From: JAWVZB01 sp033722375
Lineage (GTDB): Bacteria > Actinomycetota > Nitriliruptoria > Nitriliruptorales > Nitriliruptoraceae
Assembly: GCA_033722375.1 (NCBI GenBank)
Contig: JAWVZB010000001.1
Location: 5,285 to 69,284 of the forward strand
Length of the DNA: 64,000 nt
Reading direction: 5' to 3'
Under the pieces are notes generated by a model that did no database searches, was not told the origin of the DNA, and worked only from the letters and a program-made list of their open reading frames with translations. The position numbers and the translations under genes are program-made. Of this stretch, positions 33,194-42,987 are shown in pieces (the stretch's first letter is position 1; every line of letters begins with the position of its first letter).

Positions 33194-34339
33194 TCATCGG
33201 TCCGTCACGAATCGCGCCATGGCGAGGCCCGTCAGCGCGAACACGGCCGCTGAGGCGAGCGCGTTGGCCGCGACGCCGCCCTGCTCGTACAGCCACGGAC
33301 CGGCGGCCGCGGCCACGATCCGGCCGCCGGACATCGACATCCCGACGAGGGCGAGGAAACGCACCCGGCCGGCCGGTCGGAGCTCCGTACCCAGCGGGAT
33401 CGCGGCCACGATGGCGACCTCGAAGGCGAACAGCGCGAACGCAACGGCGATCACGCCGGCCACGAGCTTGGTCGAGGCCAGCGCCAGTGTGATCAAGGCA
33501 GCGACCGCGAGCGCGCACCCCACCAGGAACGTCCGCCGCTTCCCGAAGCGGTCGCCGACCGCGAGCGTGACGAACTCGCCGGCGAGCTCGGCCACACCGA
33601 TCGCGATCACCCACGCTCCGATCCCGATCACGCTGAAGCCATGGACATCCTCGAGCCACGCCCCGAACACGACGAAGGTCAGCTCGGCGGCGGTCAGCAG
33701 CCCGGCCATCAGCGCCAGGAACGCGAAGGTCTCGCGATCGAGTCGCAGCGGTCCGCGCGCTTGCCCGGTCGCTTCCCGCGCCTCGAGCGACCGCCATGCC
33801 TGGCCGGAGAAGATCGCTGCCAACACCGCGCCGACGACGAACGGGGCGCGCCAGTCCCACGTGGCGATGAGCCAGCCTGCGATCGGGGCGCCGACCAACA
33901 GCGCCCCGGCGTAGACGAGCTCGAGAACGGCGAGCACCCGGGCACGGCGGTCGTAGCTGGTCAGGTCCGAGAGGTACGCCTGCGCGGTGGCGTCGAAGGC
34001 CAGCCGGGCGGCCCCGAACACGGCGAAGCCGACGAGCGCCACCGCGTAGCCCGCCGGAGCCACCACGAGTAGCGCGCCTGCCGTGAACAGGAGGAGCGCG
34101 ACCGTCACGAGTCTCCGGGCGTCACCCCGATGACCGCCCGCAGCCACTGCCAACGGGACCATCAGACCGCCGACCCCGCGGGCAGACAGCAGGAGGCCTG
34201 CCTGGGCGAGGGAGACGTCGAGGCCCCGGGCGATCGCGGGGAGGAAGGGGAACGCCAGCCGCTCCATCGACACGAGCACGAGGCGCGTGCCCGCGAAGTA
34301 GGTCAGGGCGCGGCGTCGGTGGCGGTCGTCGTGGGTCAT
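33194..34339 (-). CDS. Major facilitator superfamily transporter
   Basis: This is a 381-residue permease with about twelve membrane helices. The family loop between helices 2 and 3 is degenerate (GGHRGDARR). The mid-protein motif D-R-F-G-K-R-R between the two halves (about residues 270-280) is well preserved. The substrate is unknown, and drug or metabolite efflux is typical of this length class. It is divergent from the lipid-modification operon with a 107-bp gap. Confidence 0.88.
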   Translation of the reverse strand: MTHDDRHRRRALTYFAGTRLVLVSMERLAFPFLPAIARGLDVSLAQAGLLLSARGVGGLMVPLAVAAGGHRGDARRLVTVALLLFTAGALLVVAPAGYAVALVGFAVFGAARLAFDATAQAYLSDLTSYDRRARVLAVLELVYAGALLVGAPIAGWLIATWDWRAPFVVGAVLAAIFSGQAWRSLEAREATGQARGPLRLDRETFAFLALMAGLLTAAELTFVVFGAWLEDVHGFSVIGIGAWVIAIGVAELAGEFVTLAVGDRFGKRRTFLVGCALAVAALITLALASTKLVAGVIAVAFALFAFEVAIVAAIPLGTELRPAGRVRFLALVGMSMSGGRIVAAAAGPWLYEQGGVAANALASAAVFALTGLAMARFVTDR

Positions 34340-34446
34340 GGGCGCGGTCTACCACAGGCGACGAACTCTCCTTCGCGACCCAACCGTTCCGCACGTCGCA
34401 ACGAACCAGGACGGGACCGCCCCGCCTCCGACCTGGAGCAGAGCTC

Positions 34447-35745
34447 GTGCGCATCGCCGTCGTCGGTACCGGCATCGCCGGCCTCGTTGCTGCGTGGCTG
34501 CTCGACCGCCGTCACGAGGTGCACGTCTTCGATCAGCGGGAACGGCTCGGCGGCCACACCCACACGATGACGGTGGGCGGTGGGCGTGCGCGGACCTCTA
34601 CGTCGAACCTCGGTGTCGACGAGCGGGGCGGCCATGCGGTCGCGGTCGACACCGGCTTCATCGTCTACAACGAGCCCACCTACCCCGGACTGACCCGCTT
34701 GTTCGACGAGCTCGGGGTCGAGACCGAACCGAGTGACATGTCGTGGGCGGTGAGCTGCCGCCGCTGCAACCTCGAGTACGCGGGGAGCCTCCAGGGTGTG
34801 ACCGCCCAGCCGAGCAACCTGGCTGATCCCTCGTACGTGCGGTTCCTGGCCGAGATCAACCGGTTCAACCGGCTCGGCCGGAAGCTGGTCGACGAGGACA
34901 GAACGGGGCGGCTCACGATCGGGCGGTTCCTCGACCGTGCCGGGTTCGGTCGTGGACTGCGCGACCACTACCTGCTCCCGATGGCCGCCGCGATCTGGTC
35001 GACGGGGGCGGGACGGATCGAGGACTTCCCCCTCGCGACGTTGTTGCGCTTCTTCCACAACCACGGCCTGCTCGGGGTCACCGGTCACCACCCGTGGCGC
35101 ACGGTGACGGGCGGGGCCTCGACCTACATCCCCAAGCTCGTCGAGGGGTTCCGCGAGCGCATCCATCTCGGTGACGGCGTGGTCAGCGTCGACCGGGATC
35201 CCCACGGGGTGGATCTGCGACTCGCGTCCGGGGAGCGACATCGGTTCGACCGCCTGGTCGTCGGGGCGCACGCGGACCAGGCCCTCGGGATGCTGGCTGA
35301 CCCGACCCGCCGGGAGAAGGAGCTGCTGGGGGAGTGGGAGTACACCGACAACGATGCGTGGCTGCACACCGACACATCGCTGCTTCCCAAGCGCTCCCGT
35401 GCCCGTGCATCATGGAACTACCTGGTGAACGACTGCACCGCCCCGGGCGAGCGGGTGAGCTTGAGCTACGACATGAACCGGCTCCAGAACATCGACACGC
35501 AGGAGCGGTACGTCGTCACCCTCAACCCCCCACGCCAGCCGAGCGCGGACCACGTCCTCGCGAGGATGAACTACCGCCATCCCGCCTACACCCCGGAGTC
35601 GGTGGCAACCCAGCCCCACCTCGACGAGCTCAACGGCCGGAACAACACCTTCTATGTCGGCGCGTACCACCGCTACGGCTTCCACGAGGACGGGGTCTGG
35701 TCCGCCCAGCGAGCAGCGGCGCACTTCGGGATCCGCTGGCCATGA
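34447..35745 (+). CDS. FAD-dependent amine-oxidase-like oxidoreductase of a lipid-modification operon
   Basis: This 432-residue flavoprotein begins with the dinucleotide motif IAVVGTGIAGLVAAWLL and contains ERLGGHTHT, VDTGFIVYNEPTYPGL and a C-terminal FYVGAYHRYGFHEDGV. Homologues (COG2907) are regularly found with DUF1365 and cyclopropane-fatty-acid-synthase genes. Some such clusters are implicated in methylated, cyclopropane or furan fatty acid formation. The probable role is oxidation or desaturation of a membrane lipid acyl chain. It is the first of four genes linked by ATGA/GTGA overlaps. The start is GTG. Confidence 0.87.
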   Translation: MRIAVVGTGIAGLVAAWLLDRRHEVHVFDQRERLGGHTHTMTVGGGRARTSTSNLGVDERGGHAVAVDTGFIVYNEPTYPGLTRLFDELGVETEPSDMSWAVSCRRCNLEYAGSLQGVTAQPSNLADPSYVRFLAEINRFNRLGRKLVDEDRTGRLTIGRFLDRAGFGRGLRDHYLLPMAAAIWSTGAGRIEDFPLATLLRFFHNHGLLGVTGHHPWRTVTGGASTYIPKLVEGFRERIHLGDGVVSVDRDPHGVDLRLASGERHRFDRLVVGAHADQALGMLADPTRREKELLGEWEYTDNDAWLHTDTSLLPKRSRARASWNYLVNDCTAPGERVSLSYDMNRLQNIDTQERYVVTLNPPRQPSADHVLARMNYRHPAYTPESVATQPHLDELNGRNNTFYVGAYHRYGFHEDGVWSAQRAAAHFGIRWP

Positions 35746-36593
35746 CCCCGCCATCCACCTCCGAACCCCCGGCCCACTCGCAGCTCCTCGAAGGAACCGT
35801 GCGCCACCGGCGCCACCAGCCGCGCGAGCACGCGTTCCGCTACGGGCTGTTCCACGCCCTCCTCGACCTCGATGAGCTCGATCGACTGGATCGGGAGATC
35901 GTCGGGTTCGGCCACAACCGTGCCGCGCCGACCTCCTTCCACGACCGCGACCACCTCGATGACACCGACGAGCCGGTCCGGAACAAGCTGGAGCGCTGGC
36001 TCCGACGCCACGGGCGGTCGCTCCCGGACGGACCCGTCCACCTGTGGACCAGCCTCCGGGTGCTCGGCTACGTGTTCAACCCCGTGAGCTGGTTCTTCTG
36101 CTACTCGCGGACCGGGGAGCTCGAGCTCGTCGTGGCCGAGGTGAACAACACCTTCGGTGAGCGCTACTGCTACTTGCTCGACGATCTGGAGGAACGGGGC
36201 GGCACGTGGCAGGCCAGGCGAACGAAACGGTTCCACGTCTCGCCGTTCCTGCCGGTCGACGGGCTCGACTACACGTTCCGGTTCCGGCCCCCGGCCGGCG
36301 ACGGGCGGACGGTGGCAGCGCACATGGATGTCCACGGCGAGGACGGCGAGCTCGTGTTCGACGCCACGCTCGCCGAGCGTCCGGAACCGTTGACCACGGC
36401 GAGCCTGTGGCGGGCGGTCGTCCGCCACCCGCTCGTCACCGTCATGACCATCGCCCGCATCCACTGGCAGGCTGTGAAGCTGTGGTGGAAGCGTGTGCCG
36501 TTCTTCCGCAAGCCCGACGCACCCGACAACGGGCTCGACGGCGCCCCGCTGCCGTCCGAGAGCCCGAACCGACCACTGGAGAGAGCATCATGA
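35742..36593 (+). CDS. DUF1365 family protein
   Basis: The 283-residue protein shows the DUF1365 hallmarks: VRHRRHQPREHAFRYGLFHALLDLDEL near the start, LGYVFNPVSWFFCYS, EVNNTFGERYCYLL, and KRFHVSPFLPVDGLDYTF. The biochemical function of the family is not settled. It always travels with the flavin oxidoreductase and CFA-synthase-like genes, as here. It overlaps both neighbours by four bases. Confidence 0.9.
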   Translation: MTPPSTSEPPAHSQLLEGTVRHRRHQPREHAFRYGLFHALLDLDELDRLDREIVGFGHNRAAPTSFHDRDHLDDTDEPVRNKLERWLRRHGRSLPDGPVHLWTSLRVLGYVFNPVSWFFCYSRTGELELVVAEVNNTFGERYCYLLDDLEERGGTWQARRTKRFHVSPFLPVDGLDYTFRFRPPAGDGRTVAAHMDVHGEDGELVFDATLAERPEPLTTASLWRAVVRHPLVTVMTIARIHWQAVKLWWKRVPFFRKPDAPDNGLDGAPLPSESPNRPLERAS

Positions 36594-37879
36594 GACGCTC
36601 ACCGTCTGGACGTGACCTGTCCGCCGTCCGCGCCGCGTCCTCCCAGTTCGAGCAGATGACCGTCGGGCGGCTCGATGGGCCGCGGCCCGCCGGCCGCCGC
36701 CGCACCTTCGGGGATCCGACGTCGGAGCTGACAGCTGAGCTCGACGTCGCCGAGTGGGACTTCTTCCACCAGCTGCTCGCGGGCGGCTCGATCGGCGTCG
36801 GGGAGTCCTACATGGCCGGCCAGTGGCGCTCGTCCGACCTGGTCTCGCTCATCCGGATGGTCATCGCCAACCGCGATGCGCTGCGCAGCGTCACCCCGGC
36901 GGCCGTCGTGCGGGTGCTCGACGAGCGCATCCGCCATGCACTCAACGGCAACCGTCACCGCCAGGCACGTCGCAACATCGCCGCCCACTACGACCTCAGC
37001 AACGAGCTCTACGAGCTGTTCCTCGACGAGACGATGACCTACTCGTGTGCTTACTTCGAGGAGCCCACCATGACCCTCGACGAGGCGCAGCGCGCCAAGT
37101 ACCGCCGCATCGCGGAGAAGGCGCATCTCCGGGGCGGCGAGCACGTGCTCGAGATCGGCTGCGGGTGGGGAGGGTTCGCCGAGTACGCCGCCACGACCTA
37201 CGGCTGTCGGGTCACGGGGATCACGCTCTCGGAGGAGCAAGCGAGCTACGCACGAGCCCGCCTCTCCCGCGCCGGCCTCTCGCAGCTCGTCGACATCCAA
37301 CTGGTCGACTACCGCGACGTCGAGGGCAACTACGACCGGGTCGTGTCGATCGAGATGCTCGAGGCCGTCGGACCCCGCTACCTCGACACCTACTTCCAGC
37401 GCGTCGACGAGCTGCTGGCCCCGGACGGGGTGGCGGTCGTGCAGGTCATCACGATCCCCGAGCAGCGCTACGGCCGCTACAAGCTCCGCCCCGACTTCAT
37501 CCAGGCCTACATCTTCCCCGGCGGCCACCTGCCGTCCCTCGAGGCGATGACGGGTGCGATGGGCAACTCGTCCGACCTCTACGTCGACGACGTCGAGAAC
37601 ATCGGCATCCACTACGCCGAGACCCTGCGACGCTGGCGGGAACGCTTCCTGGGCAACGCGACCCAGGTCCGCCGACTGGGTTTCGACGAGCGGTTCCTGC
37701 GGATGTGGGACTTCTACCTCGCCTACTGCGAAGGGGCGTTCCTGGCCCGCTACATCAACGATCTCCAGCTCGTGCTCACCCGTCCGATGAACGCGACGCT
37801 CGGGACCTCCCCCTACGGCGCCGAGCACGCGCTCGCGTCGCAGGCTGGCGAGATCACCCTGGTGGAGGGCGTGGCGTGA
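36590..37879 (+). CDS. Cyclopropane-fatty-acyl-phospholipid synthase-like methyltransferase 1
   Basis: This 429-residue SAM-dependent enzyme acts on unsaturated phospholipid acyl chains. It contains AHYDLSNELYELFLDETMTYSCAYF, the SAM motif VLEIGCGWGGFAEYA, GITLSEEQASYAR and the C-terminal RRWRERF region of CFA synthases. Length and motifs match CFA synthase or mycolic-acid-type methyltransferases. The product (cyclopropane or mid-chain methyl branch) cannot be predicted. It is tightly coupled to both neighbours. Confidence 0.93.
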   Translation: MRRSPSGRDLSAVRAASSQFEQMTVGRLDGPRPAGRRRTFGDPTSELTAELDVAEWDFFHQLLAGGSIGVGESYMAGQWRSSDLVSLIRMVIANRDALRSVTPAAVVRVLDERIRHALNGNRHRQARRNIAAHYDLSNELYELFLDETMTYSCAYFEEPTMTLDEAQRAKYRRIAEKAHLRGGEHVLEIGCGWGGFAEYAATTYGCRVTGITLSEEQASYARARLSRAGLSQLVDIQLVDYRDVEGNYDRVVSIEMLEAVGPRYLDTYFQRVDELLAPDGVAVVQVITIPEQRYGRYKLRPDFIQAYIFPGGHLPSLEAMTGAMGNSSDLYVDDVENIGIHYAETLRRWRERFLGNATQVRRLGFDERFLRMWDFYLAYCEGAFLARYINDLQLVLTRPMNATLGTSPYGAEHALASQAGEITLVEGVA

Positions 37880-38907
37880 ACGTCATCGACGGCATCGTCG
37901 ATCGTGGCGTTCCCGACCCGCTACTGCGGGGCGCCATCCGGTTGCTTCTGCGGCGTCGACGAGCGCGTGAGCTCACGGGCGGGCCGGAGGCGGTGCAGGC
38001 CCGGAAACGTCAGGTGATCGAGTCGGGTCGCCGCGGACCGATCGCGGTCCACACCTCGGACGCGAACGATCAGCACTACGAGGTGCCCACGGAGCTCTAC
38101 GAGCTGATGCTCGGGGCGCGGCTCAAGTACTCCTCGGGCTACTGGCCGCCCGGAGTGGACGATCTCGACGCCGCCGAGGAGGCGATGCTCCGCATGACCG
38201 CTCAGCGCGCCCAGCTGGGCCCGGGACAGGACGTGCTGGACCTCGGCTGCGGCTGGGGCTCGTTCACGCTGTGGGCGGCGGAGCACTATCCGACCGCTCG
38301 GATCACCGCTGTCTCGAACTCGGCGACCCAGCGGGAACACATCGAGAAGGTCGCCGGGGAGCGGGGGCTCGACAACGTCGAGGCCCGCACGGTGGACGTC
38401 AATGATCTCACCTTCCGGGCCGACAGTTTCGACCGCGTGGTGTCGATCGAGATGTTCGAGCACGTGCAGAACCACGAACGGCTGCTGTCGCGGATCGCGG
38501 ACTGGCTGCGTCCCGATGGCAGCTTGTTCGTCCACCACTTCGCCCACCGACAGGCCGCCTACCCGTTCTCGCGGGACGGTCGCGCCGATTGGATGGCGCG
38601 GTGGTTCTTCACGGGCGGGCTGATGCCGTCCGACGACTACCTCCTCCACCTCCAGCGGGAGCTCGTGGTCGAGGACCACTGGGTCGTCGACGGCAGCCAC
38701 TACGCCCGCACCTGCGAGGCCTGGCTCGAGCGTCTCGACGCCAACCGTGGCCGCGTGCTCGACCTGTTCGCGGACGCGTACGGCCGCAGCGACGCCGAGG
38801 CATGGCTCCACCGGTGGCGAACGTTCGTGATCGCCTGTGCGGAGCTGTTCGCCTTCGGCGGTGGCGACGAGTGGTGGGTGACCCACCTGCGGATGTCTCC
38901 GCGCTAG
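37876..38907 (+). CDS. CFA-synthase-like methyltransferase 2
   Basis: This is a 343-residue paralogue-like methyltransferase of a more divergent type. It has NDQHYEVPTELYELMLGARLKYSSGYW, SAM motif VLDLGCGWGSFTLWAAEHY, VSNSATQREHIE and VVSIEMFEHVQNHE. This subtype resembles the CFA-like/coclaurine-N-methyltransferase-like family. It is the last gene of the operon, and its stop shares the bases CTAG with the convergent SURF1 stop. Two methyltransferases in one operon suggest two successive methyl transfers or different substrates. Confidence 0.88.
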   Translation: MNVIDGIVDRGVPDPLLRGAIRLLLRRRRARELTGGPEAVQARKRQVIESGRRGPIAVHTSDANDQHYEVPTELYELMLGARLKYSSGYWPPGVDDLDAAEEAMLRMTAQRAQLGPGQDVLDLGCGWGSFTLWAAEHYPTARITAVSNSATQREHIEKVAGERGLDNVEARTVDVNDLTFRADSFDRVVSIEMFEHVQNHERLLSRIADWLRPDGSLFVHHFAHRQAAYPFSRDGRADWMARWFFTGGLMPSDDYLLHLQRELVVEDHWVVDGSHYARTCEAWLERLDANRGRVLDLFADAYGRSDAEAWLHRWRTFVIACAELFAFGGGDEWWVTHLRMSPR

Positions 38908-39698
38908 CGGGCGGCGGTCGCTCGCTCCGACTCCGGCTCGTCACGGCCCTCCGCGCCCCGACCGCGCTTCCGAAGGATGTGGCGCATCCCGATGGCGTAG
39001 CCGATCACGGCGATCGTGGCGAACGAGAACCATTGGACCGCGTAGCTCAGGTTCTGGGTCGGATCCGCCGTCGGCAAAGCCGCCGGGATCGGCAGGTCCC
39101 CGGGCTGGTTCGGCTGCTGCGCCGTGAGTTGGATCAGGAACGGCAGCAGGGGGGTGTCGGTCTGTGCGGCGATGCGGTCCACGTCGGCGTGGAACAGGCG
39201 TTCCACCTCCCCCTCGACGGGATCGGTGGGAGCGAACCACCCGCCGTCGGGGTTCTCGGTCGAGGCGACAACGACCCCTTGAACCGTGGCCCGCAGGGGA
39301 GGGGCGGCCTCGGCAACCGGTGGCTCGTCGAGCTCGAACGGGACCCAGCCGCGGTTCACGAGGACCGCGCGGCCGTCGTCGAGCTCGAGGGGAGTCACCA
39401 CGTGGTAGCCGCTGCGGCCGTCGTGTGACCGCGAACGCAGGAGCACCTCGTCGTCCGTGAGGTAGGTCCCCGCCGCGGACACCGGCAGGTACTCGATCTC
39501 CTCGATCGATCGTGCCGCGACTTCGGTCACCGGCACGGGTGGCTGCGCGAGTCGCTCGTCCAACTGCGCTGCCAGCGCCTTCTCCTCACCCCAGCGGTCG
39601 AGCTGCCAGAAGCCCAGCGAGACGAAGGCCACGGTGGCGACCACGACGAGGACGTGCCCGACGATCCAGCGGGGCGCGAGGAGCGGGTGACGTTCCAT
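38904..39698 (-). CDS. SURF1 family cytochrome oxidase assembly protein
   Basis: This 264-residue membrane protein has an N-terminal helix (VLVVVATVAFVSLGFWQLDRW) and a C-terminal helix (WFSFATIAVIGYAIG), with a periplasmic domain between them. GYHVVTPLELDDGRAVLVNRGWVP is the SURF1 signature. It helps insert heme a into aa3-type cytochrome c oxidase, so the organism should respire aerobically. It is divergent from a Crp-family regulator. Confidence 0.92.
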   Translation of the reverse strand: MERHPLLAPRWIVGHVLVVVATVAFVSLGFWQLDRWGEEKALAAQLDERLAQPPVPVTEVAARSIEEIEYLPVSAAGTYLTDDEVLLRSRSHDGRSGYHVVTPLELDDGRAVLVNRGWVPFELDEPPVAEAAPPLRATVQGVVVASTENPDGGWFAPTDPVEGEVERLFHADVDRIAAQTDTPLLPFLIQLTAQQPNQPGDLPIPAALPTADPTQNLSYAVQWFSFATIAVIGYAIGMRHILRKRGRGAEGRDEPESERATAAR

Positions 39699-39714
39699 CG
39701 AGCGGAGCGTATCC

Positions 39715-40458
39715 GTGGGCTCCGTGCGCTCGAGTTCTAGAGTGTCGGGTGTGGATGCTGGGTTGCGGAACGCCGTCGCTGCGTCCCACTTGCATGCCGT
39801 CAGTCGCGGGACACTCGCACAGCTCCTCGAGGGTGCGAGTCAGGTGGCCGTTTCGGGTGGATCGATCACCCATCGTGAAGGTGACAGCGAGCCGCATCTG
39901 GAGCTCGTCGTCTCGGGTGCGATCCGGGTGTTCATCACGGCTCCGGATGGGCGGACCATGACGATCCGCTACTGCCGCCCCGGTGCGCTGCTCGGGGCGA
40001 TGTCGCTGTTCACCCGCGACTTCCTGATGCCGGCCACGGCCCAAGCGCTCGTTGACAGCGAGCTCTTGCGCTTGTCCGTGAACCGCGGTCGGGCACTCGC
40101 GGCCGACCCAGAGGTGGCGCATGCCCTGTTGTGCGAGCTCAGCGAACGGGCCCGCGACTTCCTGCACGAGATCCCCGGCGGCACCTTCGCGACCGTGCGG
40201 CAGCGGGTCGTGCGGCACCTGCTCGACCTCGCCTCCGAACGGGTGCGGGACGTCGAGCCCGCAGCGCTCGAGGGTCGCCTCCCGGTCGTGAAGATCACAC
40301 AGCAGGAACTCGCGGACGCGGCCGGCACCGTGCGCGAGGTGGTCGTGCGCATCCTCCGCGAGCTCCGCCACGAAGGGTTGGTCCGCACCGAGCGGACCGA
40401 GATCGTCCTCCTCGATCCGGCACGGATGATCGAGGAGGAGTGGAACCTGAGTTCCTGA
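39715..40458 (+). CDS. Crp/Fnr-family transcriptional regulator
   Basis: This 247-residue regulator has an N-terminal cyclic-nucleotide-binding-like barrel (about 30-150) and a C-terminal winged helix with VKITQQELADAAGTVREVVVRILREL. There is no N-terminal cysteine cluster, so it is not an Fe-S FNR. The effector is unknown. In-frame GTGs at 39742 and 39751 are alternative starts that would shorten it by 9 or 12 residues. Its divergence from surf1 hints at control of respiration, which is inference. Confidence 0.87.
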   Translation: MGSVRSSSRVSGVDAGLRNAVAASHLHAVSRGTLAQLLEGASQVAVSGGSITHREGDSEPHLELVVSGAIRVFITAPDGRTMTIRYCRPGALLGAMSLFTRDFLMPATAQALVDSELLRLSVNRGRALAADPEVAHALLCELSERARDFLHEIPGGTFATVRQRVVRHLLDLASERVRDVEPAALEGRLPVVKITQQELADAAGTVREVVVRILRELRHEGLVRTERTEIVLLDPARMIEEEWNLSS

Positions 40459-40510
40459 CACCACGGCGTTGACGTGGGATGGTGGCCCCCCACCGGGTGC
40501 GAGGAGGCAC

Positions 40511-41914
40511 ATGCGGACCCGAGGACGACGGCGGCCGCCCGCTGATGACGCTCTCAACCGCCTCGATGCCGATCTGGATGGGACGCTGATCCGCCCCGGC
40601 GATCCGGACTACGCGCTCCACCGGGCGGTGTGGAACGGGTCGATCGACCGGCGCCCAGCGTTGATCGTTCGCTGCGCCGGTGTCGCCGACGTCCAGGCTG
40701 CGGTGCGCTTCGCGCGGGAGACCGACCTCGAGATCGCCGTGCGAAGCGGTGGGCACAGCTTCCCGGGCCTCTCGGTCGTCGACGACGGTGTCGTGATCGA
40801 CCTCGGTGCGATGAAGGGTGTGGAGGTTGACGCAGAAGCCAGGACTGCACGCGTCCGGGCCGGTGTACTCCTCGGCGAGATGGACCGCGCGACGCAGGCC
40901 GTCGGGATGGCCGTGCCGACCGGCGCGGTGACCCACACCGGCGTCGCCGGGCTGACCCTCGGCGGTGGCATCGGCTGGCTGATGCGGAAGCACGGTCTCG
41001 CGATCGACCAGCTCCGAGCGGCGGACCTCGTCACCGCCGACGGGGAGGTCGTTCGGGTGTCTGAGGAGCAGCACCCCGAGCTGTTCTGGGGTATCCGCGG
41101 TGGCGGCGGCAACTTCGGGATCGTGACCGACTTCGAGTTCGCCCTCAACCCTGTGGGGCCGACGGTGCTGTCGGTGTTCGCGTTGTGGCCGTTCGAACAT
41201 GCTGAAGGGGTGAGCCGCTACTACCGGGAGTGGTCGGCTGCGGTGCCCGAGGAGCTGACGACGGCGCTGGTGATGCGCAGGGCCCCCGCCCTCGACATCG
41301 TCCCGGAGCACCTGCACGGGCAGCTCGTGGTCGGGGTCGTGGGCTGTTGGGCGGGCCCGCTGGAGGAGGGACTGGCGGTCGTCGGACCCATGCGAGCATT
41401 CGGGTCGTCGGCGGCCGACCTGACCGCCCCGCGACCGTTCGTCGAGCACCAGGGGCTACTCGATGCGAGCTTCCCCCATGGGGTCTGGGTCTACATGAAG
41501 GCCTGCGACGTGGTCGAGCTGACCGACGAGGTCATCGACGTGAGCATCGAGCACGCGGGGCGAGCCGTCTCCCCGAGATCCAGCGTCATCGCCTGGCAGC
41601 TCGGGGGCCGGGTCGCCGAGATGGATGGAGACGCGACGGCGTTCGGCAGCCGTGACGCGGGGTTCATCTTCAACATCTCCGGCATCACCGACGGTCCGGA
41701 GGACTTCGAGCAGGAGCGCACCTGGGTCCGCGACTTCTTCGATGCCCTGATCCCGTACCAGACCAGCGTCTACGTCAACTTCCTCATGGAGGGCGGGGAG
41801 GAGCGGGTCCGGGAGGCCTACGGGGCGCAGCGCTACGACCGGCTCCGCGCCCTGAAGGCGAGCTGGGACCCCGAAAACGTCTTCCACCTGAACCAGAACA
41901 TCCCGCCCGCCTGA
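40511..41914 (+). CDS. BBE-type FAD-linked oxidase
   Basis: This is a 467-residue oxidase of the berberine-bridge-enzyme/6-hydroxynicotine-oxidase group. RSGGHSFPG supplies the His for covalent 8-alpha-histidyl FAD. The usual second cysteine linkage is absent (GVAGLTLGGGIGWL), so FAD should be singly attached. The C-terminal BBE motif is RYDRLRALKASWDPENVFHLNQNI. The ATG at 40511 has GAGGAGG 4 nt upstream. The substrate is unknown. Confidence 0.9.
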   Translation: MRTRGRRRPPADDALNRLDADLDGTLIRPGDPDYALHRAVWNGSIDRRPALIVRCAGVADVQAAVRFARETDLEIAVRSGGHSFPGLSVVDDGVVIDLGAMKGVEVDAEARTARVRAGVLLGEMDRATQAVGMAVPTGAVTHTGVAGLTLGGGIGWLMRKHGLAIDQLRAADLVTADGEVVRVSEEQHPELFWGIRGGGGNFGIVTDFEFALNPVGPTVLSVFALWPFEHAEGVSRYYREWSAAVPEELTTALVMRRAPALDIVPEHLHGQLVVGVVGCWAGPLEEGLAVVGPMRAFGSSAADLTAPRPFVEHQGLLDASFPHGVWVYMKACDVVELTDEVIDVSIEHAGRAVSPRSSVIAWQLGGRVAEMDGDATAFGSRDAGFIFNISGITDGPEDFEQERTWVRDFFDALIPYQTSVYVNFLMEGGEERVREAYGAQRYDRLRALKASWDPENVFHLNQNIPPA

Positions 41915-42002
41915 CTGCCGCATCGGCGGCTCCGCCCAGAGGACGGGGCGGTTCGCCCGAGTGGACGTGTCTGCGCGCCGTGAACGCTCGTAGGGTCGCG
42001 AC

Positions 42003-42917
42003 ATGCGACCGACGATCCACCACCGCGACGGGCACCACGGCTGGGACCGTGACCGCGAGCCGATCCTCGAGGTCTCCTCTGGGGACGTCGTCGAGGTCCA
42101 CACGATCGATGCCGCGGGGGGCCAGCTCGACGAAACCTCCGGCGCCGCCGACGTCGCCGACCTCGACGGGGAGCGGGCCAACCCGCTCACCGGTCCGATC
42201 CGGGTGGTCGGGACGCAGCCGGGGGACGTCCTCGCGGTGCACATCCTCGAGCTGCACACCTCCGGATGGGGATGGACGGCGAACATCCCCGGCTTCGGGC
42301 TGCTGTCCGACGACTTCCCCGAACCGCACCTGATCCACACGCGCTACGACGCGGAGCAGCTCGAGTTCGGCGACCTCGCAACCGCGCGCCCCGCCCCGTT
42401 CATCGGCACGATCGGCGTGGCACCGTCCGCGCCCGGCACCCATCCCGTCATCCCGCCCCGCACGGTCGGCGGGAACCTCGATCTCAAGGACGTCGGGCGC
42501 GACACGACCCTGCTCCTGCCCGTCGCCGTGGACGGGGCGCTCCTGTCACTCGGTGACACGCACGCCCTCCAAGGTGACGGCGAGGTCTGCGGGACGGCGG
42601 TGGAGACGCCCATGGAAGTGGTCCTCCGGGTCGACGTCCTGAAGGACCGCAGCGTGGAGAGTCCGCAGGTCGTGGTCCCCGAGCCGCTCCCGGTCCCGCA
42701 CGGCCCGTACCACGTCACGACCGGCGTCGGACCGGACCTCATGACCTGCACGCGCGATGCCACCCGGGCGATGATCGACGAGTTGCGCCGGCGGGGGGTC
42801 GATCCCCGCGACGCCTACCTGTTGTGCAGCGTGTTCGGGAACCTGCGGATCGGCGAGGTCGTCGACGCCCCGAACTGGGTGGTGGCGATGGAGTTCCCGC
42901 TGGCGGTCCTGACCTGA
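42003..42917 (+). CDS. Acetamidase/formamidase family hydrolase
   Basis: This 304-residue FmdA/AmdA-family amidase carries NPLTGPIRVVGTQPGDVLAVHI, GGNLDLKDVGRDTTLLLPV and LSLGDTHALQGDGEVCGTAVE, the conserved metal-site region. It hydrolyses short amides such as formamide or acetamide to ammonia and the acid. It is transcribed alone, 88 bp after the FAD oxidase. The start ATG at 42003 gives the usual N-terminus. Confidence 0.92.
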   Translation: MRPTIHHRDGHHGWDRDREPILEVSSGDVVEVHTIDAAGGQLDETSGAADVADLDGERANPLTGPIRVVGTQPGDVLAVHILELHTSGWGWTANIPGFGLLSDDFPEPHLIHTRYDAEQLEFGDLATARPAPFIGTIGVAPSAPGTHPVIPPRTVGGNLDLKDVGRDTTLLLPVAVDGALLSLGDTHALQGDGEVCGTAVETPMEVVLRVDVLKDRSVESPQVVVPEPLPVPHGPYHVTTGVGPDLMTCTRDATRAMIDELRRRGVDPRDAYLLCSVFGNLRIGEVVDAPNWVVAMEFPLAVLT

Positions 42918-42987
42918 CACATCCTCCGGGGATCGCTCACGGGTTCGTCGCCCATGCGGTGCGCAACGTGCGACAGATCCTGCGTGG

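Noticed and set aside
40895..41000. Second covalent FAD attachment (Cys) in the BBE-type oxidase
   Set aside because: The expected position reads GVAGLTLGGG with no cysteine, so only the His linkage is supported.
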